DNA of 64,000 bases, taken from assembly GCF_015776785.2 (NCBI RefSeq), contig NZ_LFMD02000007.1, forward strand, positions 1 through 64,000. The letters are read 5' to 3'. The stretch comes from Kitasatospora sp. SUK 42 (lineage in GTDB: Bacteria; Actinomycetota; Actinomycetes; Streptomycetales; Streptomycetaceae). Below, piece by piece: positions 24,767 through 33,483 of this stretch. How positions within the stretch are numbered: the stretch's first letter is position 1; each line of letters opens with the position of its first letter. The position numbers and the translations under genes were made by a program. A model generated the notes under the pieces. The model was not told the origin of the DNA. It did not search any database and saw nothing but the letters and a program-made list of their open reading frames with translations.

Positions 24767-25743
24767 CCCGCCCATGCGAGGGCGCGCACCGCCCAGTCCA
24801 GCACCTCCGCCGAACTCCTCGGCGGCGCCCACCCGTTGACCACCGCCAGCAGCTCCAGGTACCGCTCCCGTCGTGGGTCCGCCATCGCCCTCAGCCGTTC
24901 CACCAGCCGAGCCCGCAACGAACCATCGACACCATCAACACCGCCGACACCGCCGACACCACCGGCACCCGCGAGCCCCGCGTACCGCTCCAGCAGCACG
25001 GCGACCACCCCGGCCGCCTCCGCCGACCCCGGAGCCACCCCCGCCGCGACCGCCGGCCCCGCCAACTCCCCCACCAGCACGGCCAGTCCGGGCCGGGGCA
25101 CCGAGCCCGGAACACCTTCCGCGACCTCCCCCTCGGTCAGCCCGCGCAGCAGCTCCCGGAACCCCGCGTCACCGGCCAGCCGCGCCAGCTCCACCCACGC
25201 CTCGACCTGTCCGGCCGAGGGCTCCTCCGGCAGCTCCGGCGTCAACGACCGGGCCACACCCGCGAATTCACCCCCGACCCGCACCCCGCCGAACACCTCG
25301 TCGGGCACCCCGCCGAACACCTCGGTCAGGAACTCCCCGATCAGGCGCTCCCGTTCGCTCTCCGTCAACCGGGCCAGTCGGTGCATTCCCGTCAGCTCCT
25401 CTGCGGTCGCCCCGCGCCGGGCCACCGCCCGCAGCACCGACTGCCGCAGCCGCAGCACCCGGATCCGGACCTCGATCGCCTCGGCGTGCGCCGCCGCGAC
25501 CTCGGGCAGCGTGAGCTCGCGCTCCAGCACCTGCCGGATCGCCGGCAGGCCGAGCCCGAGCTCACGCAGGGTGCGCACCAGATCCAGGCGGACCACGGCG
25601 TCCGCGCCGTACCGCCGGTGGCCGGCCGGGTTGCGGTCGGCCGGCGACACGATCCCCTGGTCCGAGTAGAACCGGACGGTCTTCACCGTCAGCCCGGTCC
25701 GCCGGGCCAGCTCACCGATCGAGTGGAGCGTGTCGCCGTTCAT
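24763..25743 (-). CDS. MerR family regulator
   Basis: A 326-residue regulator. The N-terminal 75 residues are a MerR DNA-binding domain: SIGELARRTGLTVKTVRFYSDQGIV, then RNPAGHRRYGADAVVRLDLVRTLRELGL. A long helical effector region follows (residues 110-326). It contains a glycine/valine/aspartate-rich tract near residue 270 coded by short repeats. No metal-binding cysteine pattern is present, so a small-molecule or stress ligand is more likely. The ATG at 25743 sits 7 bases from a MerR-type -10 element, suggesting a leaderless, self-regulated transcript. The stop overlaps the convergent hypothetical gene. Confidence 0.88.
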   Translation of the reverse strand: MNGDTLHSIGELARRTGLTVKTVRFYSDQGIVSPADRNPAGHRRYGADAVVRLDLVRTLRELGLGLPAIRQVLERELTLPEVAAAHAEAIEVRIRVLRLRQSVLRAVARRGATAEELTGMHRLARLTESERERLIGEFLTEVFGGVPDEVFGGVRVGGEFAGVARSLTPELPEEPSAGQVEAWVELARLAGDAGFRELLRGLTEGEVAEGVPGSVPRPGLAVLVGELAGPAVAAGVAPGSAEAAGVVAVLLERYAGLAGAGGVGGVGGVDGVDGSLRARLVERLRAMADPRRERYLELLAVVNGWAPPRSSAEVLDWAVRALAWAG

Positions 25744-25750
25744 GGCCACC

Positions 25751-25781
25751 ACCCTGCCGCCTCCCCCTACGGGAGGTGCAA
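25751..25781 (-). promoter_or_regulatory. MerR-type promoter with 19-bp spacer and dyad
   Basis: Read on the minus strand: -35 TTGCAC (25781-25776), a 19-base spacer, then -10 CAGGGT (25756-25751). The spacer contains the dyad CCTCCC/GGGAGG (25760-25765, 25771-25776 on the plus strand). The overlong spacer and centred dyad are hallmarks of MerR-activated promoters, resembling tipA-type sites. It drives the merR gene itself. Confidence 0.7.
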
Positions 25782-25805
25782 GCTACCGGAGGTCCAAGGG
25801 GAGCC

Positions 25806-27239
25806 TCAGGCCGTCCGCCGCAGCAGCGCCAGGTACATCGCGTCCGTCCCGTGCAGGTGCGGCCACAGCTGCACGTCGGGCCCGTCCCCGAGCGCCGGAA
25901 CGCCCGGCAGCAGCGGCCGCGCGTCGATCCACTCGACCCGGCCGCCCTCCCCGCGCAGCACGTCGTCGACCACGGCGCGGGTCTCCGCGAGGTGCGGCGA
26001 GCAGGTCGCGTAGCCGACGACCCCGCCGACCCGGGTGGCCTCGATGGCCGAGCGCAGCAGGTCCCGCTGCAACGGTCCGAAGGCCGCGACATCGGCGGGC
26101 CGGCGACGCCAGCGCGCCTCCGGGCGGCGCCGCAGCGCGCCCAGGCCGGAGCAGGGCACGTCGACCAGCACCCGGTCGAAGCCGCCGGAGCGCCAGGCCG
26201 GGCGGGTCCCGTCCGCCGCGATCACCGTGTACGGGCCGGGGTTGCCCTCCAGCGCCCGCGCGACCAGCCGGGCCCGGTGCGGCTGCTTCTCACTCGCGAC
26301 CAGCGCCGCGCCCCGCTCGGCGGCCAGCGCCCCGAGCAGCGCGGCCTTGCCGCCCGGCCCGGCGCAGCCGTCCAGCCAGAGCCGGTCCGGGCCCTCCACC
26401 GGCGCCGCGGCCAGCGCCAGTGCGACCAGCTGGCTGCCCTCGTCCTGCACACCCGCCCGGTTCTCCCGGACGGCGTCCAGCGCGCCCGGGTCGCCGCCCT
26501 CGGCGAGCCGCAGCGCGAACGGGGACCAGCGGCCCGGCTGGGCCTCGGGCAGCGCGTCGGACAGCTCACCGACGGTGACCCGGCCCGGGCGGGCGACCAG
26601 GGTGACCTCGGGCCGCTCGTTGTCGGCCCGCAGCAGCTCCTCCACCGCGCTGCGCCCGGAGGCGTCCGGCTGCCAGCGGCCGAGCGAGTCCCACAGCGCG
26701 GAAACGACCCAGCGCGGGTGCGAGTGCACGACTGCCAGGTGGTCCTCGGCGTCCTGCTCGTACGGCGGGGCGACCTGCTCGATCCAGGTGTCCAGGTCGT
26801 GGGCGCTGATCCGGCGCAGCACGGCGTTGACGAACTTGGCCTTGCCGTCGCCGAGCACCACCCGGGCCAGCTCGACGGTCGCCGAGACGGCCGCGTGGCT
26901 GGGGATGCGGGTGGTGAGCAGCTGGTGGGCGCCGAGCGAGAGCACGTCCAGCACCGGCGGGTCGACCTTGCTCAGCGGCCGGTCGATGCAGGCCGCGATG
27001 ATCGCGTCGTAGGTGCCCTGCAGCCGCAGGGTGCCGTAGACGAGTTCGGTGGCGAGGGCCGCGTCGCGGCGGTCCATGCCCTTCTGCTCGGCCTCGCGGA
27101 GCAGCGAGGGCAGGATCAGGTTGGCGTACGCGTCGCGCTCGTCGACGGCGCGCAGCGCGCGGAACGCGACGATGCGGGCCGGGTCCTTCTTCGGCCGGCG
27201 GTGCGGACGGGGGGCGCGCTTGGCGCTGGGGGTGCTCAC
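25806..27239 (-). CDS. rsmB: 16S rRNA (cytosine-967-C5)-methyltransferase
   Basis: A 477-residue RNA m5C methyltransferase. An N-terminal NusB-like RNA-binding domain (about residues 20-150, RALRAVDERDAYANLILP, LSLGAHQLLTTRIPSHAAV) precedes the SAM-binding catalytic domain. That domain has WLDGCAGPGGKAALL, the first cysteine motif DVPCSGLGALRRRPE, and the catalytic cysteine in GYATCSPH. GTG 27239 has GAGG upstream. In actinobacteria it stands next to fmt, as here. It modifies C967 of 16S rRNA in the ribosome P-site region. Confidence 0.95.
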   Translation of the reverse strand: MSTPSAKRAPRPHRRPKKDPARIVAFRALRAVDERDAYANLILPSLLREAEQKGMDRRDAALATELVYGTLRLQGTYDAIIAACIDRPLSKVDPPVLDVLSLGAHQLLTTRIPSHAAVSATVELARVVLGDGKAKFVNAVLRRISAHDLDTWIEQVAPPYEQDAEDHLAVVHSHPRWVVSALWDSLGRWQPDASGRSAVEELLRADNERPEVTLVARPGRVTVGELSDALPEAQPGRWSPFALRLAEGGDPGALDAVRENRAGVQDEGSQLVALALAAAPVEGPDRLWLDGCAGPGGKAALLGALAAERGAALVASEKQPHRARLVARALEGNPGPYTVIAADGTRPAWRSGGFDRVLVDVPCSGLGALRRRPEARWRRRPADVAAFGPLQRDLLRSAIEATRVGGVVGYATCSPHLAETRAVVDDVLRGEGGRVEWIDARPLLPGVPALGDGPDVQLWPHLHGTDAMYLALLRRTA

Positions 27240-27276
27240 AGGTGCCTCAAGGTGCTGCGGTGGTTATCGGTGGATC

Positions 27277-27336
27277 TCGAACGAACAACAGTCGAATGGA
27301 ACGGCGATCGAACAACGAAGCGATCGAATAATCGAA
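27277..27336. repeat. TCGAA-rich intergenic segment
   Basis: Five copies of TCGAA (27277, 27292, 27308, 27324 and 27332) within 60 bases of relatively A/T-rich DNA between fmt and rsmB. It probably includes the rsmB promoter and may bind a regulator. Nothing coding is seen here. Confidence 0.5.
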
Positions 27337-27357
27337 CAGTAGCGCCTGTCCGGGGCC

Positions 27358-28317
27358 TCAGCCCTCGGAGCCGCCCGCCTGGGCCCCGAAGCGCTCCCCG
27401 GCCTCCAGTCGCGCCCCGCGCGCCCAGTCGGCGGCCCGCATCTCCTTCTTCCCCTGCGGACGCACCTCCCCCAGCTCGATGTCGTGGCTCCCGGTCCCGA
27501 CCCGCACGCTGTTCTTGCCGGCCATCGCGACCTCGCCCGGCGCCAGCTCGGCGGACTCCGGGAGCAGCCGGACCGGACCGGTGACCTTCAGCCGCTCGCC
27601 CCGGAACTCGGTCCAGGCGCCCGGCGCCGGTGCGCAGCCGCGCACCACCCGGTCGATCCGCAGCGCGGGGTGGTTCCAGTCGATGCGCGCGTCCTCGACG
27701 GTGATCTTCGGCGCGAGCGTCACGCCCTCGGCCGGCTGCGGCACGGGGTGCAGCGAGCCGTCCTCGATGCCGTCCATGGTGGCGGCGAGCAGCCGCGCGC
27801 CCGAGAGCGACAGCCGGGTGAGCAGTTCGCCGCTGGTGTCGGTCGGGCGGATCTCCTCGGTGATCACGCCGTAGACCGGGCCGGAGTCCAGGCCCTGCTC
27901 GATCAGGAAGGTGGACGCGCCGGTGACCTCGTCGCCGGACAGCACCGAGTGCTGGACCGGGGCCGCGCCGCGCCAGGAAGGCAGCAGCGAGAAGTGCAGG
28001 TTGACCCAGCCGTGCTTGGGGATCTCCAGGGTGCCGGGCCGCAGCAGCGCGCCGTACGCCACCACCGGGCAGCAGTCCGGGGCGAGTTCGGTGAGCCGGG
28101 CGACGAACTCCGGGTCGCTGGGCTTCACCGGCTTGAGGACCTCGATCCCGGCCTCCTCGGCGCGCTGGGCGACGGGGCTGGCGACCAGCTTGCGCCCGCG
28201 CCCGGCGGGCGCGTCGGGGCGGGTGACCACCGCGACGACCTCGTGCCGGTCGGAGGCGAGCAGCGCGTCCAGGGCGGGAACGGCGACCTCGGGGGTGCCG
28301 GCGAAGACGAGACGCAT
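27358..28317 (-). CDS. fmt: Methionyl-tRNA formyltransferase
   Basis: A 319-residue enzyme that formylates initiator Met-tRNA using 10-formyl-THF. The N-terminal formyl-transfer domain has [16 protein letters not shown], the loop RGRKL, and the catalytic asparagine/histidine segment [18 protein letters not shown] with the aspartate in GDEVTG. A C-terminal OB-fold (residues about 210-319) binds tRNA. ATG 28317 follows AAAGGCACT. It is just downstream of def, so formylation and deformylation genes are neighbours. Confidence 0.97.
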   Translation of the reverse strand: MRLVFAGTPEVAVPALDALLASDRHEVVAVVTRPDAPAGRGRKLVASPVAQRAEEAGIEVLKPVKPSDPEFVARLTELAPDCCPVVAYGALLRPGTLEIPKHGWVNLHFSLLPSWRGAAPVQHSVLSGDEVTGASTFLIEQGLDSGPVYGVITEEIRPTDTSGELLTRLSLSGARLLAATMDGIEDGSLHPVPQPAEGVTLAPKITVEDARIDWNHPALRIDRVVRGCAPAPGAWTEFRGERLKVTGPVRLLPESAELAPGEVAMAGKNSVRVGTGSHDIELGEVRPQGKKEMRAADWARGARLEAGERFGAQAGGSEG

Positions 28318-28368
28318 CAAGTGCCTTTCTGCAAACGGAAGTTCAGATATCCGGAGGACCGGGGAGAA

Positions 28369-28914
28369 TCAGCGCGCCGCGCCGAAGGTGCTGTGGGGCG
28401 AAACCTTGACCACCGGCGCCGGGCCGTCGCCCCATTCCGCCTCCCGGATCGCCTTCAGCGCGGCCTTGCGCTGCTCGCGGTCGAGCCGGTCGATGAAGAT
28501 GATGCCGTCCAGGTGGTCGGTCTCGTGCTGGATGCACCGGGCGAGCAGCTGGGTGCCCTCCAGCGTGACCGGGTCGCCGTACATGTTGAAGCCCCTGGCG
28601 ACCACGCCGTACGCCCGCCGGGTGTCGTAGCGCAGGCCAGGCAGCGAGAGGCAGCCCTCCGGGCCCTCCTGCTCCTCCTCGGTCAGCGACAGGTCGGGGT
28701 TGATCAGGTGCCCGGTCACACCGTCCACGTGGTACGTGAACACCCGCAGCGAGACGCCCAGTTGGGGCGCGGCAAGACCGGCGCCGGGCGCGGCGAGCAT
28801 GGTTTCGGTGAGGTCGCCGACCAGGTTGCGCAGTTCCTTGTCGAAGGTGGTCACCGGCTGGGCGGTGGCCCGCAGGACTGGGTCTCCGAAGAGACGGATC
28901 GGCTGGATCGCCAC
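28369..28914 (-). CDS. def: Peptide deformylase
   Basis: A 181-residue metalloenzyme that removes the N-formyl group from new proteins. All three motifs are intact: GAGLAAPQ near residue 45, EGCLSLPG with the metal cysteine, and QHETDHLDG with the two metal histidines and catalytic glutamate. I chose GTG 28914 (MAIQPIRLFGDP), matching the usual family start, with AGGAG about 10 bases upstream. A GTG seven codons earlier (28935) is possible. It lies directly upstream of fmt. Confidence 0.95.
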   Translation of the reverse strand: MAIQPIRLFGDPVLRATAQPVTTFDKELRNLVGDLTETMLAAPGAGLAAPQLGVSLRVFTYHVDGVTGHLINPDLSLTEEEQEGPEGCLSLPGLRYDTRRAYGVVARGFNMYGDPVTLEGTQLLARCIQHETDHLDGIIFIDRLDREQRKAALKAIREAEWGDGPAPVVKVSPHSTFGAAR

Positions 28915-29157
28915 GAGGTACGGGCTCCTGTCCACAAGGGCATCGGGCTACGGGCAACGACGGGTGCACCGCCAGTCTATGCAACCCTCCCGGGCGCCCA
29001 CGGGCCCCGTCCGAGACCACCGGCGTACCCCGACTGTGCCGAGCGGCGTTACCCCGGCCCCCGCTTCGGCGTTGGTCAAGAGAGATTGACCGGGGCCGGG
29101 CGCACGGGACACCGCGCCCCGGCCGAGCTGAACCGTACGGAAGGTGGCACGTAGGCC

Positions 29158-29802
29158 ATGGCCGAGCAGATCAATCACGACGCCCGAGCGCGGGCGAGCC
29201 TCCACCTGCTGGTGCGGGACATCGAGCGGGTGCGGCGCCAGGTCGACGCGCTGCGGACGCTCACCGCCCAGCTGGGCAACGTCTACCGGCCGCGCCGCCC
29301 CAGCACCTCGGCCGGCTTCGTCGTGTACGGGCGGGCGCCCGCGCCGACCGTGCGGCTGGCGCAGGAGCTGCGGGAGAGCGTGGAGACCCTGGTGGCGGCG
29401 GCGGTCGAGTTCGACCGGGCGCTGGGCTTCTCCTGGGACTCGGTCGGCTCCGCCCTCGGGGTCACCAAGCAGGCGGTGCACCGCCGCTACGGCATGCGCC
29501 GCCCGACCAGCGAGCTCCTCGCCGCCGGCGGCGCCGTCCCGGGCCAGAGCCGCCCGGACCGCTCCGAGGAACTGCCCGCCGCCACCGAGCGCGGCGGCCT
29601 GGCCACCACCGTCCCGGCGGCCCGCCAGGGCGGCCTGGACCGCAGCAGCCTCGACCGCGCGCCGATGGACCGCAGCCCGATCGACCGCACCGCCCTCGAC
29701 CGCGCCCCGATGGACCGCAGCCCGATCGACCGAGCCCCCCTCGACCGCACCCCTCTCGACCGTCCCCAGACCGACCGCACCGGCATCCCGCTGCGCGGCT
29801 GA
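29158..29802 (+). CDS. HTH-containing protein with a disordered DRxP repeat tail
   Basis: A 214-residue protein. Residues 1-60 are helical and charged ([20 protein letters not shown]). Residues about 78-120 look like a helix-turn-helix: [24 protein letters not shown]. The C-terminal 60 residues are a tandem five-residue repeat of the form hydrophobic-D-R-x-P ([15 protein letters not shown] and variants), likely unstructured. ATG 29158 follows GGAAGGTGGCACG. It is divergent from def. Probably DNA-binding, but no target is evident. Confidence 0.8.
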   Translation: MAEQINHDARARASLHLLVRDIERVRRQVDALRTLTAQLGNVYRPRRPSTSAGFVVYGRAPAPTVRLAQELRESVETLVAAAVEFDRALGFSWDSVGSALGVTKQAVHRRYGMRRPTSELLAAGGAVPGQSRPDRSEELPAATERGGLATTVPAARQGGLDRSSLDRAPMDRSPIDRTALDRAPMDRSPIDRAPLDRTPLDRPQTDRTGIPLRG

Positions 29803-29836
29803 CCGAACCGAACCGACCGAACCGACCGAACCGACC
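29801..29836. repeat. GACCGAACC short tandem repeats
   Basis: Directly after the DRxP-repeat gene, the sequence GACCGAACC and its 5-base variant recur about four times. The tract continues the GACCG theme of the coding repeats, suggesting slippage-driven expansion across the stop codon. Confidence 0.7.
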
Positions 29837-29841
29837 TGACC

Positions 29842-29865
29842 GGGCCACCCGGGGCGGGGTGGCCC
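29842..29865. terminator. Hairpin terminator between convergent genes
   Basis: GGGCCACCC (29842-29850) pairs with GGGTGGCCC (29857-29865) around a 6-base loop, between the plus-strand HTH gene and the minus-strand priA gene. Confidence 0.75.
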
Positions 29866-29900
29866 ACTCACCCCGCCCCCCAGTCAGCCGATGTCCCCCG

Positions 29901-31985
29901 TCAGCCGATGTCCATCGGATCCACCCGTACCCGCACCGGCTCCGCCGTCCGCAGCGCGATCCGCGCGATCTGCGCCGCCTTGAGCGCCGCCGCCAGCGCG
30001 GCCCCCTGCCCAGGCGGCACCCGCAGCAGGGCGCGCTCCTGCTCCTCCCCCCGCAGGACGGGCACCGGCACCGGCCCGAGCACGTCCGCCCCCTCCGGCA
30101 GCCGGATCAGGTTCAGCAGGTCGGCGACCGCCGCCGGGCTCCCGCTCACCGAGGCCATCCGCGACACCGGCGGGAAGTGCAGCTGCGCCCGTTCGTCCCG
30201 CTCCAGCCCGGCGTGCCCCAGCGGGTCCCACCGCACCAGCGCCTGCACCGGGCGGGCCGAGGGCTCGGCGACCACGACCACCGTGCCGCCCTCCGTCGAG
30301 GGCCGGACCAGCGCGGCGGCCGCCAGCCAGAGCCGCAGCGCCTCCTCCCCGGCCCGCAGGTCCGGTCGGCTGAGCAGCGCCCAGCCGTCCAGCAGCAGCG
30401 CGGCCCCGTACCCGGATCCGTCCTCGACCACCGGCTCCGCGCCCGGGGTGGAGATCACCAGCGAGGGCTCGTCCGGCACGGTGGCCAGCACCGCGTCCCG
30501 CCCCGAGGTCCGCACCGGGATCCGGGGGAACGCCTTGCCCAGCTCCTCGGCCGTCCGCCGGGCCCCGACCACCTGGGCCCGCAGCCGGAACGAACCGCAC
30601 TCCGGGCAGTGCCAGTCGTTCTCCGCCTCCCCGCACCAGCCGCAGTGCAGCGCGGCGTCCGCCGAGGGCGCCTCCAGCGGCCCCTCGCAGCGCCGGCACC
30701 GCGCCGGGGTGCGGCAGCGCCCGCAGGCCAGCCTGGGCACGTAGCCCCGCCGGGGCACCTGGATGAGCACCGGGTGCCCCGCCGCCAGCGACTCCCGGGC
30801 GGCCTCCCAGGCCACCGAGGGCAGCCGGGCGGCCTGTGCGGCGGCGTCCCGGTGCTGGTCCTGGTCGGTGACGGTCCGCACCCTCGGCGCGACCTGCCGC
30901 ACCGTCTCCCGGTCCGCGACCAGCGGCCGCGCCCAGCCGGTGCTGACCAGCTGCGCGCCCTCCACCGTCACCGCGTGCCCTCCGAGCAGTACGGCCGCGC
31001 CCTCCTCGGCGGCGCGCAGCAGGGCGACCTCGCGCACGTGCGGGTGCGGGGCGCGCGGATCGCTGTGGCTGCCGTCGCCGTCCGACCAGACCACGACCAG
31101 CCCGAGGTCGCGCACCGGCGCGAACATGGTGGCCCTGGTGCCGATCGCGGCGTGCACCGAGCCGCGGCTGACCGCCAGCCACCGCCGGTAGCGCTCGCGC
31201 GGGCCCAGCTCGGCCTCCAGCGCCATGTGCATCCCCGGCCCGAGTAGTTCGGTGAGCGCCTGGTCCACCCGGGCCACCGACCGCCGGTCCGGCAGCACGA
31301 CCAGGGCGCCGCGCCCGCCGGCGAGCGTGGCCGCCACCGCCCGGGCGATCTCGTACGGCCAGCCGGGCCCGGGCAGGGCCGTCCACACCGCGCGCGGCGA
31401 GCCGCCCGCGGTCAGCGAGGCGAGGAAGTCGGGCCCGGCCGGGTAGCGCTGCCAGCCGCCGGGTGCGGGGGGCTGCGGGCGCGGCAGCGGCGGCGGCGAG
31501 GGCTCGGCCTCGGCCTTGGCGTGCCGGGGCGGGACGGCCAGCTGCAGCACGTCGGCCAGCGTCCCGGCGTACCGGTCGGCGACGGTGCGGCAGAGCCGCA
31601 GCAGCTGCGGGGAGAGCACCGGCTCGGGCGAGAGCACCTGGGCGAGCGGGGCGAGCGGGCCGGGGAAGTCGCTCTTCTCCAGCCGGGCGACGATGAACCC
31701 GTCGTGCAGTTCCCCGCCCTCGCGCTGGCCCTTCACCACCCGCGCCCCGAAGCGCACCCGCACGCGGGCGCCCGGACGGGCCTCCTCGGCCATGGCGGCC
31801 GGCACCTCGTAGTCGAAGAACTTGTCGATGGTGAGCACGCCCTTGTCCACCACGACCCTGGCCACCGGCAGGTGCTCGGCCCGCTTGGCCCCGCGCCACG
31901 TCCGCGGCTTGGCGCGCTTGACCGTCTCCCGGATGAACGCCAGCTGCTCCGGCTCGACGGCCCCGTTCTCCCCTGTGCTGCTCAT
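29901..31985 (-). CDS. priA: Primosomal protein N' (PriA), actinobacterial helicase-inactive type
   Basis: A 694-residue replication-restart protein. The N-terminal DNA-binding domain (VARVVVDKGVLTIDKFFDYEVP) and two zinc-binding cysteine clusters (CGRCRTPARCRRC, CGWCG and HCPEC) are intact. The Walker A motif GxxGxGKT expected near residue 215 is missing (ALPGPGWPYEIAR). This is a known feature of actinobacterial PriA, which keeps assembly but not helicase activity. ATG 31985 follows GGGAG. A 17-base direct repeat duplicates the end of the gene (29883-29896 and 29900-29913). Confidence 0.93.
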   Translation of the reverse strand: MSSTGENGAVEPEQLAFIRETVKRAKPRTWRGAKRAEHLPVARVVVDKGVLTIDKFFDYEVPAAMAEEARPGARVRVRFGARVVKGQREGGELHDGFIVARLEKSDFPGPLAPLAQVLSPEPVLSPQLLRLCRTVADRYAGTLADVLQLAVPPRHAKAEAEPSPPPLPRPQPPAPGGWQRYPAGPDFLASLTAGGSPRAVWTALPGPGWPYEIARAVAATLAGGRGALVVLPDRRSVARVDQALTELLGPGMHMALEAELGPRERYRRWLAVSRGSVHAAIGTRATMFAPVRDLGLVVVWSDGDGSHSDPRAPHPHVREVALLRAAEEGAAVLLGGHAVTVEGAQLVSTGWARPLVADRETVRQVAPRVRTVTDQDQHRDAAAQAARLPSVAWEAARESLAAGHPVLIQVPRRGYVPRLACGRCRTPARCRRCEGPLEAPSADAALHCGWCGEAENDWHCPECGSFRLRAQVVGARRTAEELGKAFPRIPVRTSGRDAVLATVPDEPSLVISTPGAEPVVEDGSGYGAALLLDGWALLSRPDLRAGEEALRLWLAAAALVRPSTEGGTVVVVAEPSARPVQALVRWDPLGHAGLERDERAQLHFPPVSRMASVSGSPAAVADLLNLIRLPEGADVLGPVPVPVLRGEEQERALLRVPPGQGAALAAALKAAQIARIALRTAEPVRVRVDPMDIG

Positions 31986-32070
31986 CGCTCCCAACTACTA
32001 CCAGGTCACACCGACAATCCGGGCACGCGGCGGTGCCCGCCCCCGGAACGGAACCGGAACCGGGCACGCA

Positions 32071-32106
32071 GCGGCGCCCGTCCCCGGAACCGGGGACGGG
32101 CGCCGC
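32071..32106 (-). terminator. metK terminator
   Basis: A 17-base perfect stem (GCGGCGCCCGTCCCCGG at 32071-32087 with its complement at 32090-32106), 18 bases after the metK stop, in the gap before priA. Very GC-rich, no U-tract. Confidence 0.8.
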
Positions 32107-32123
32107 AACGAGGAGCCGGGACG

Positions 32124-33332
32124 TCAGTCCTGAACGGCGGCCTTCAGCTGCTCCACCCGGTCGGTGCGCTCCCAGGTGAAGTCCGGCAGCTCCCGGCCGA
32201 AGTGGCCGTACGCCGCCGTCTGCGAGTAGATCGGGCGCAGCAGGTCGAGGTCGCGGATGATCGCGGCCGGACGCAGGTCGAAGACCTCGGAGACGGCCTT
32301 CTGGATGGTCAGCACCGGCACGGTCTCGGTGCCGAAGGTCTCCACGAACAGGCCGACCGGCTCGGCCTTGCCGATCGCGTACGCGACCTGCACCTCGGCG
32401 CGGCGGGCGAGCCCGGCGGCGACGATGTTCTTGGCGACCCAGCGCATCGCGTACGCGGCCGAGCGGTCCACCTTGGACGGGTCCTTGCCCGAGAAGGCGC
32501 CGCCACCGTGGCGGGCCATGCCGCCGTAGGTGTCGATGATGATCTTGCGGCCGGTGAGGCCGGCGTCGCCCATCGGGCCGCCGATCTCGAAGCGGCCGGT
32601 CGGGTTGACCAGCAGGCGGTAGCCGTCGGTGACCAGCTTGATGCCCTGGTCGGCCAGCGCCTTCAGCTCCGGCTCGACCACGAACTCGCGGATGTCCGGG
32701 GTGAGCAGCGACTCCAGGTCGATGTCACTGGCGTGCTGGGTGGAGACGACCACGGTGTCGAGGCGGACGGCCTTGTCGCCGTCGTACTCGATGGTGACCT
32801 GGGTCTTGCCGTCGGGGCGCAGGTACGGGATGGTCCCGTTCTTGCGGACCTCGGTCAGCCGGCGGGAGAGGCGGTGCGCCAGGGTGATCGGCAGCGGCAT
32901 GAGCTCGGGCGTCTCGTCGGACGCGTAGCCGAACATCAGGCCCTGGTCACCGGCGCCCTGCTTGTCGAGATCGTCCTCGTCGCCCTCGACCCGGGCCTCG
33001 TACGCGGTGTCGACACCCTGCGCGATGTCGGGCGACTGGCTGCCGATGGACACCGAGACGCCGCAGGAGGCGCCGTCGAAGCCCTTCTTGGAGCTGTCGT
33101 AGCCGATCTCCAGGATCTTGTCCCGGACGAGCTGGGCGATCGGCGCGTACGCCTTGGTGGTCACCTCGCCGGCCACGTGCACCTGGCCGGTGGTGATGAG
33201 CGTCTCCACGGCGACCCGGGACGTCGGGTCCTCACGCAGGAGAGCGTCAAGGATGGTGTCGCTGATCTGGTCAGCGATCTTGTCGGGGTGTCCCTCGGTC
33301 ACGGACTCCGAGGTGAACAGGCGGCGAGACAC
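32124..33332 (-). CDS. metK: S-adenosylmethionine synthase
   Basis: A 402-residue enzyme that forms SAM from methionine and ATP. It begins [20 protein letters not shown] (signature region with ATP contacts). [12 protein letters not shown] and the P-loop-like [19 protein letters not shown] motif are intact, and the C-terminal AAYGHFGRE block is present. Start GTG 33332 follows GGGAGCGCT and gives the usual family length. It supplies methyl donors and is part of the conserved rpoZ-coaBC-metK block. Confidence 0.97.
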   Translation of the reverse strand: MSRRLFTSESVTEGHPDKIADQISDTILDALLREDPTSRVAVETLITTGQVHVAGEVTTKAYAPIAQLVRDKILEIGYDSSKKGFDGASCGVSVSIGSQSPDIAQGVDTAYEARVEGDEDDLDKQGAGDQGLMFGYASDETPELMPLPITLAHRLSRRLTEVRKNGTIPYLRPDGKTQVTIEYDGDKAVRLDTVVVSTQHASDIDLESLLTPDIREFVVEPELKALADQGIKLVTDGYRLLVNPTGRFEIGGPMGDAGLTGRKIIIDTYGGMARHGGGAFSGKDPSKVDRSAAYAMRWVAKNIVAAGLARRAEVQVAYAIGKAEPVGLFVETFGTETVPVLTIQKAVSEVFDLRPAAIIRDLDLLRPIYSQTAAYGHFGRELPDFTWERTDRVEQLKAAVQD

Positions 33333-33368
33333 AGCGCTCCCTGGGGTTGCAGCGGCTGCTGACTGAAG

Positions 33369-33388
33369 GCCCCCGGCGAACCGGGGGC
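33369..33388. terminator. Hairpin in the coaBC-metK gap
   Basis: GCCCCCGG (33369-33376) pairs with CCGGGGGC around the tetraloop CGAA. It could terminate coaBC transcripts or sit in the metK leader. I see no SAM-riboswitch core in the 151-base gap. Confidence 0.5.
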
Positions 33389-33483
33389 GCTCCGGAAAGA
33401 CTTGATTCCTGGAGTGTAACGGTCTGGTTCCGTCGAACGTCACCCGCTTCCGGAAATCAAGACCGCTGTCGACCAGGCCGGGA

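Noticed and set aside
33333-33483. SAM riboswitch upstream of metK
   Set aside because: The gap holds one simple hairpin but none of the conserved core segments of the SAM riboswitch classes I know.
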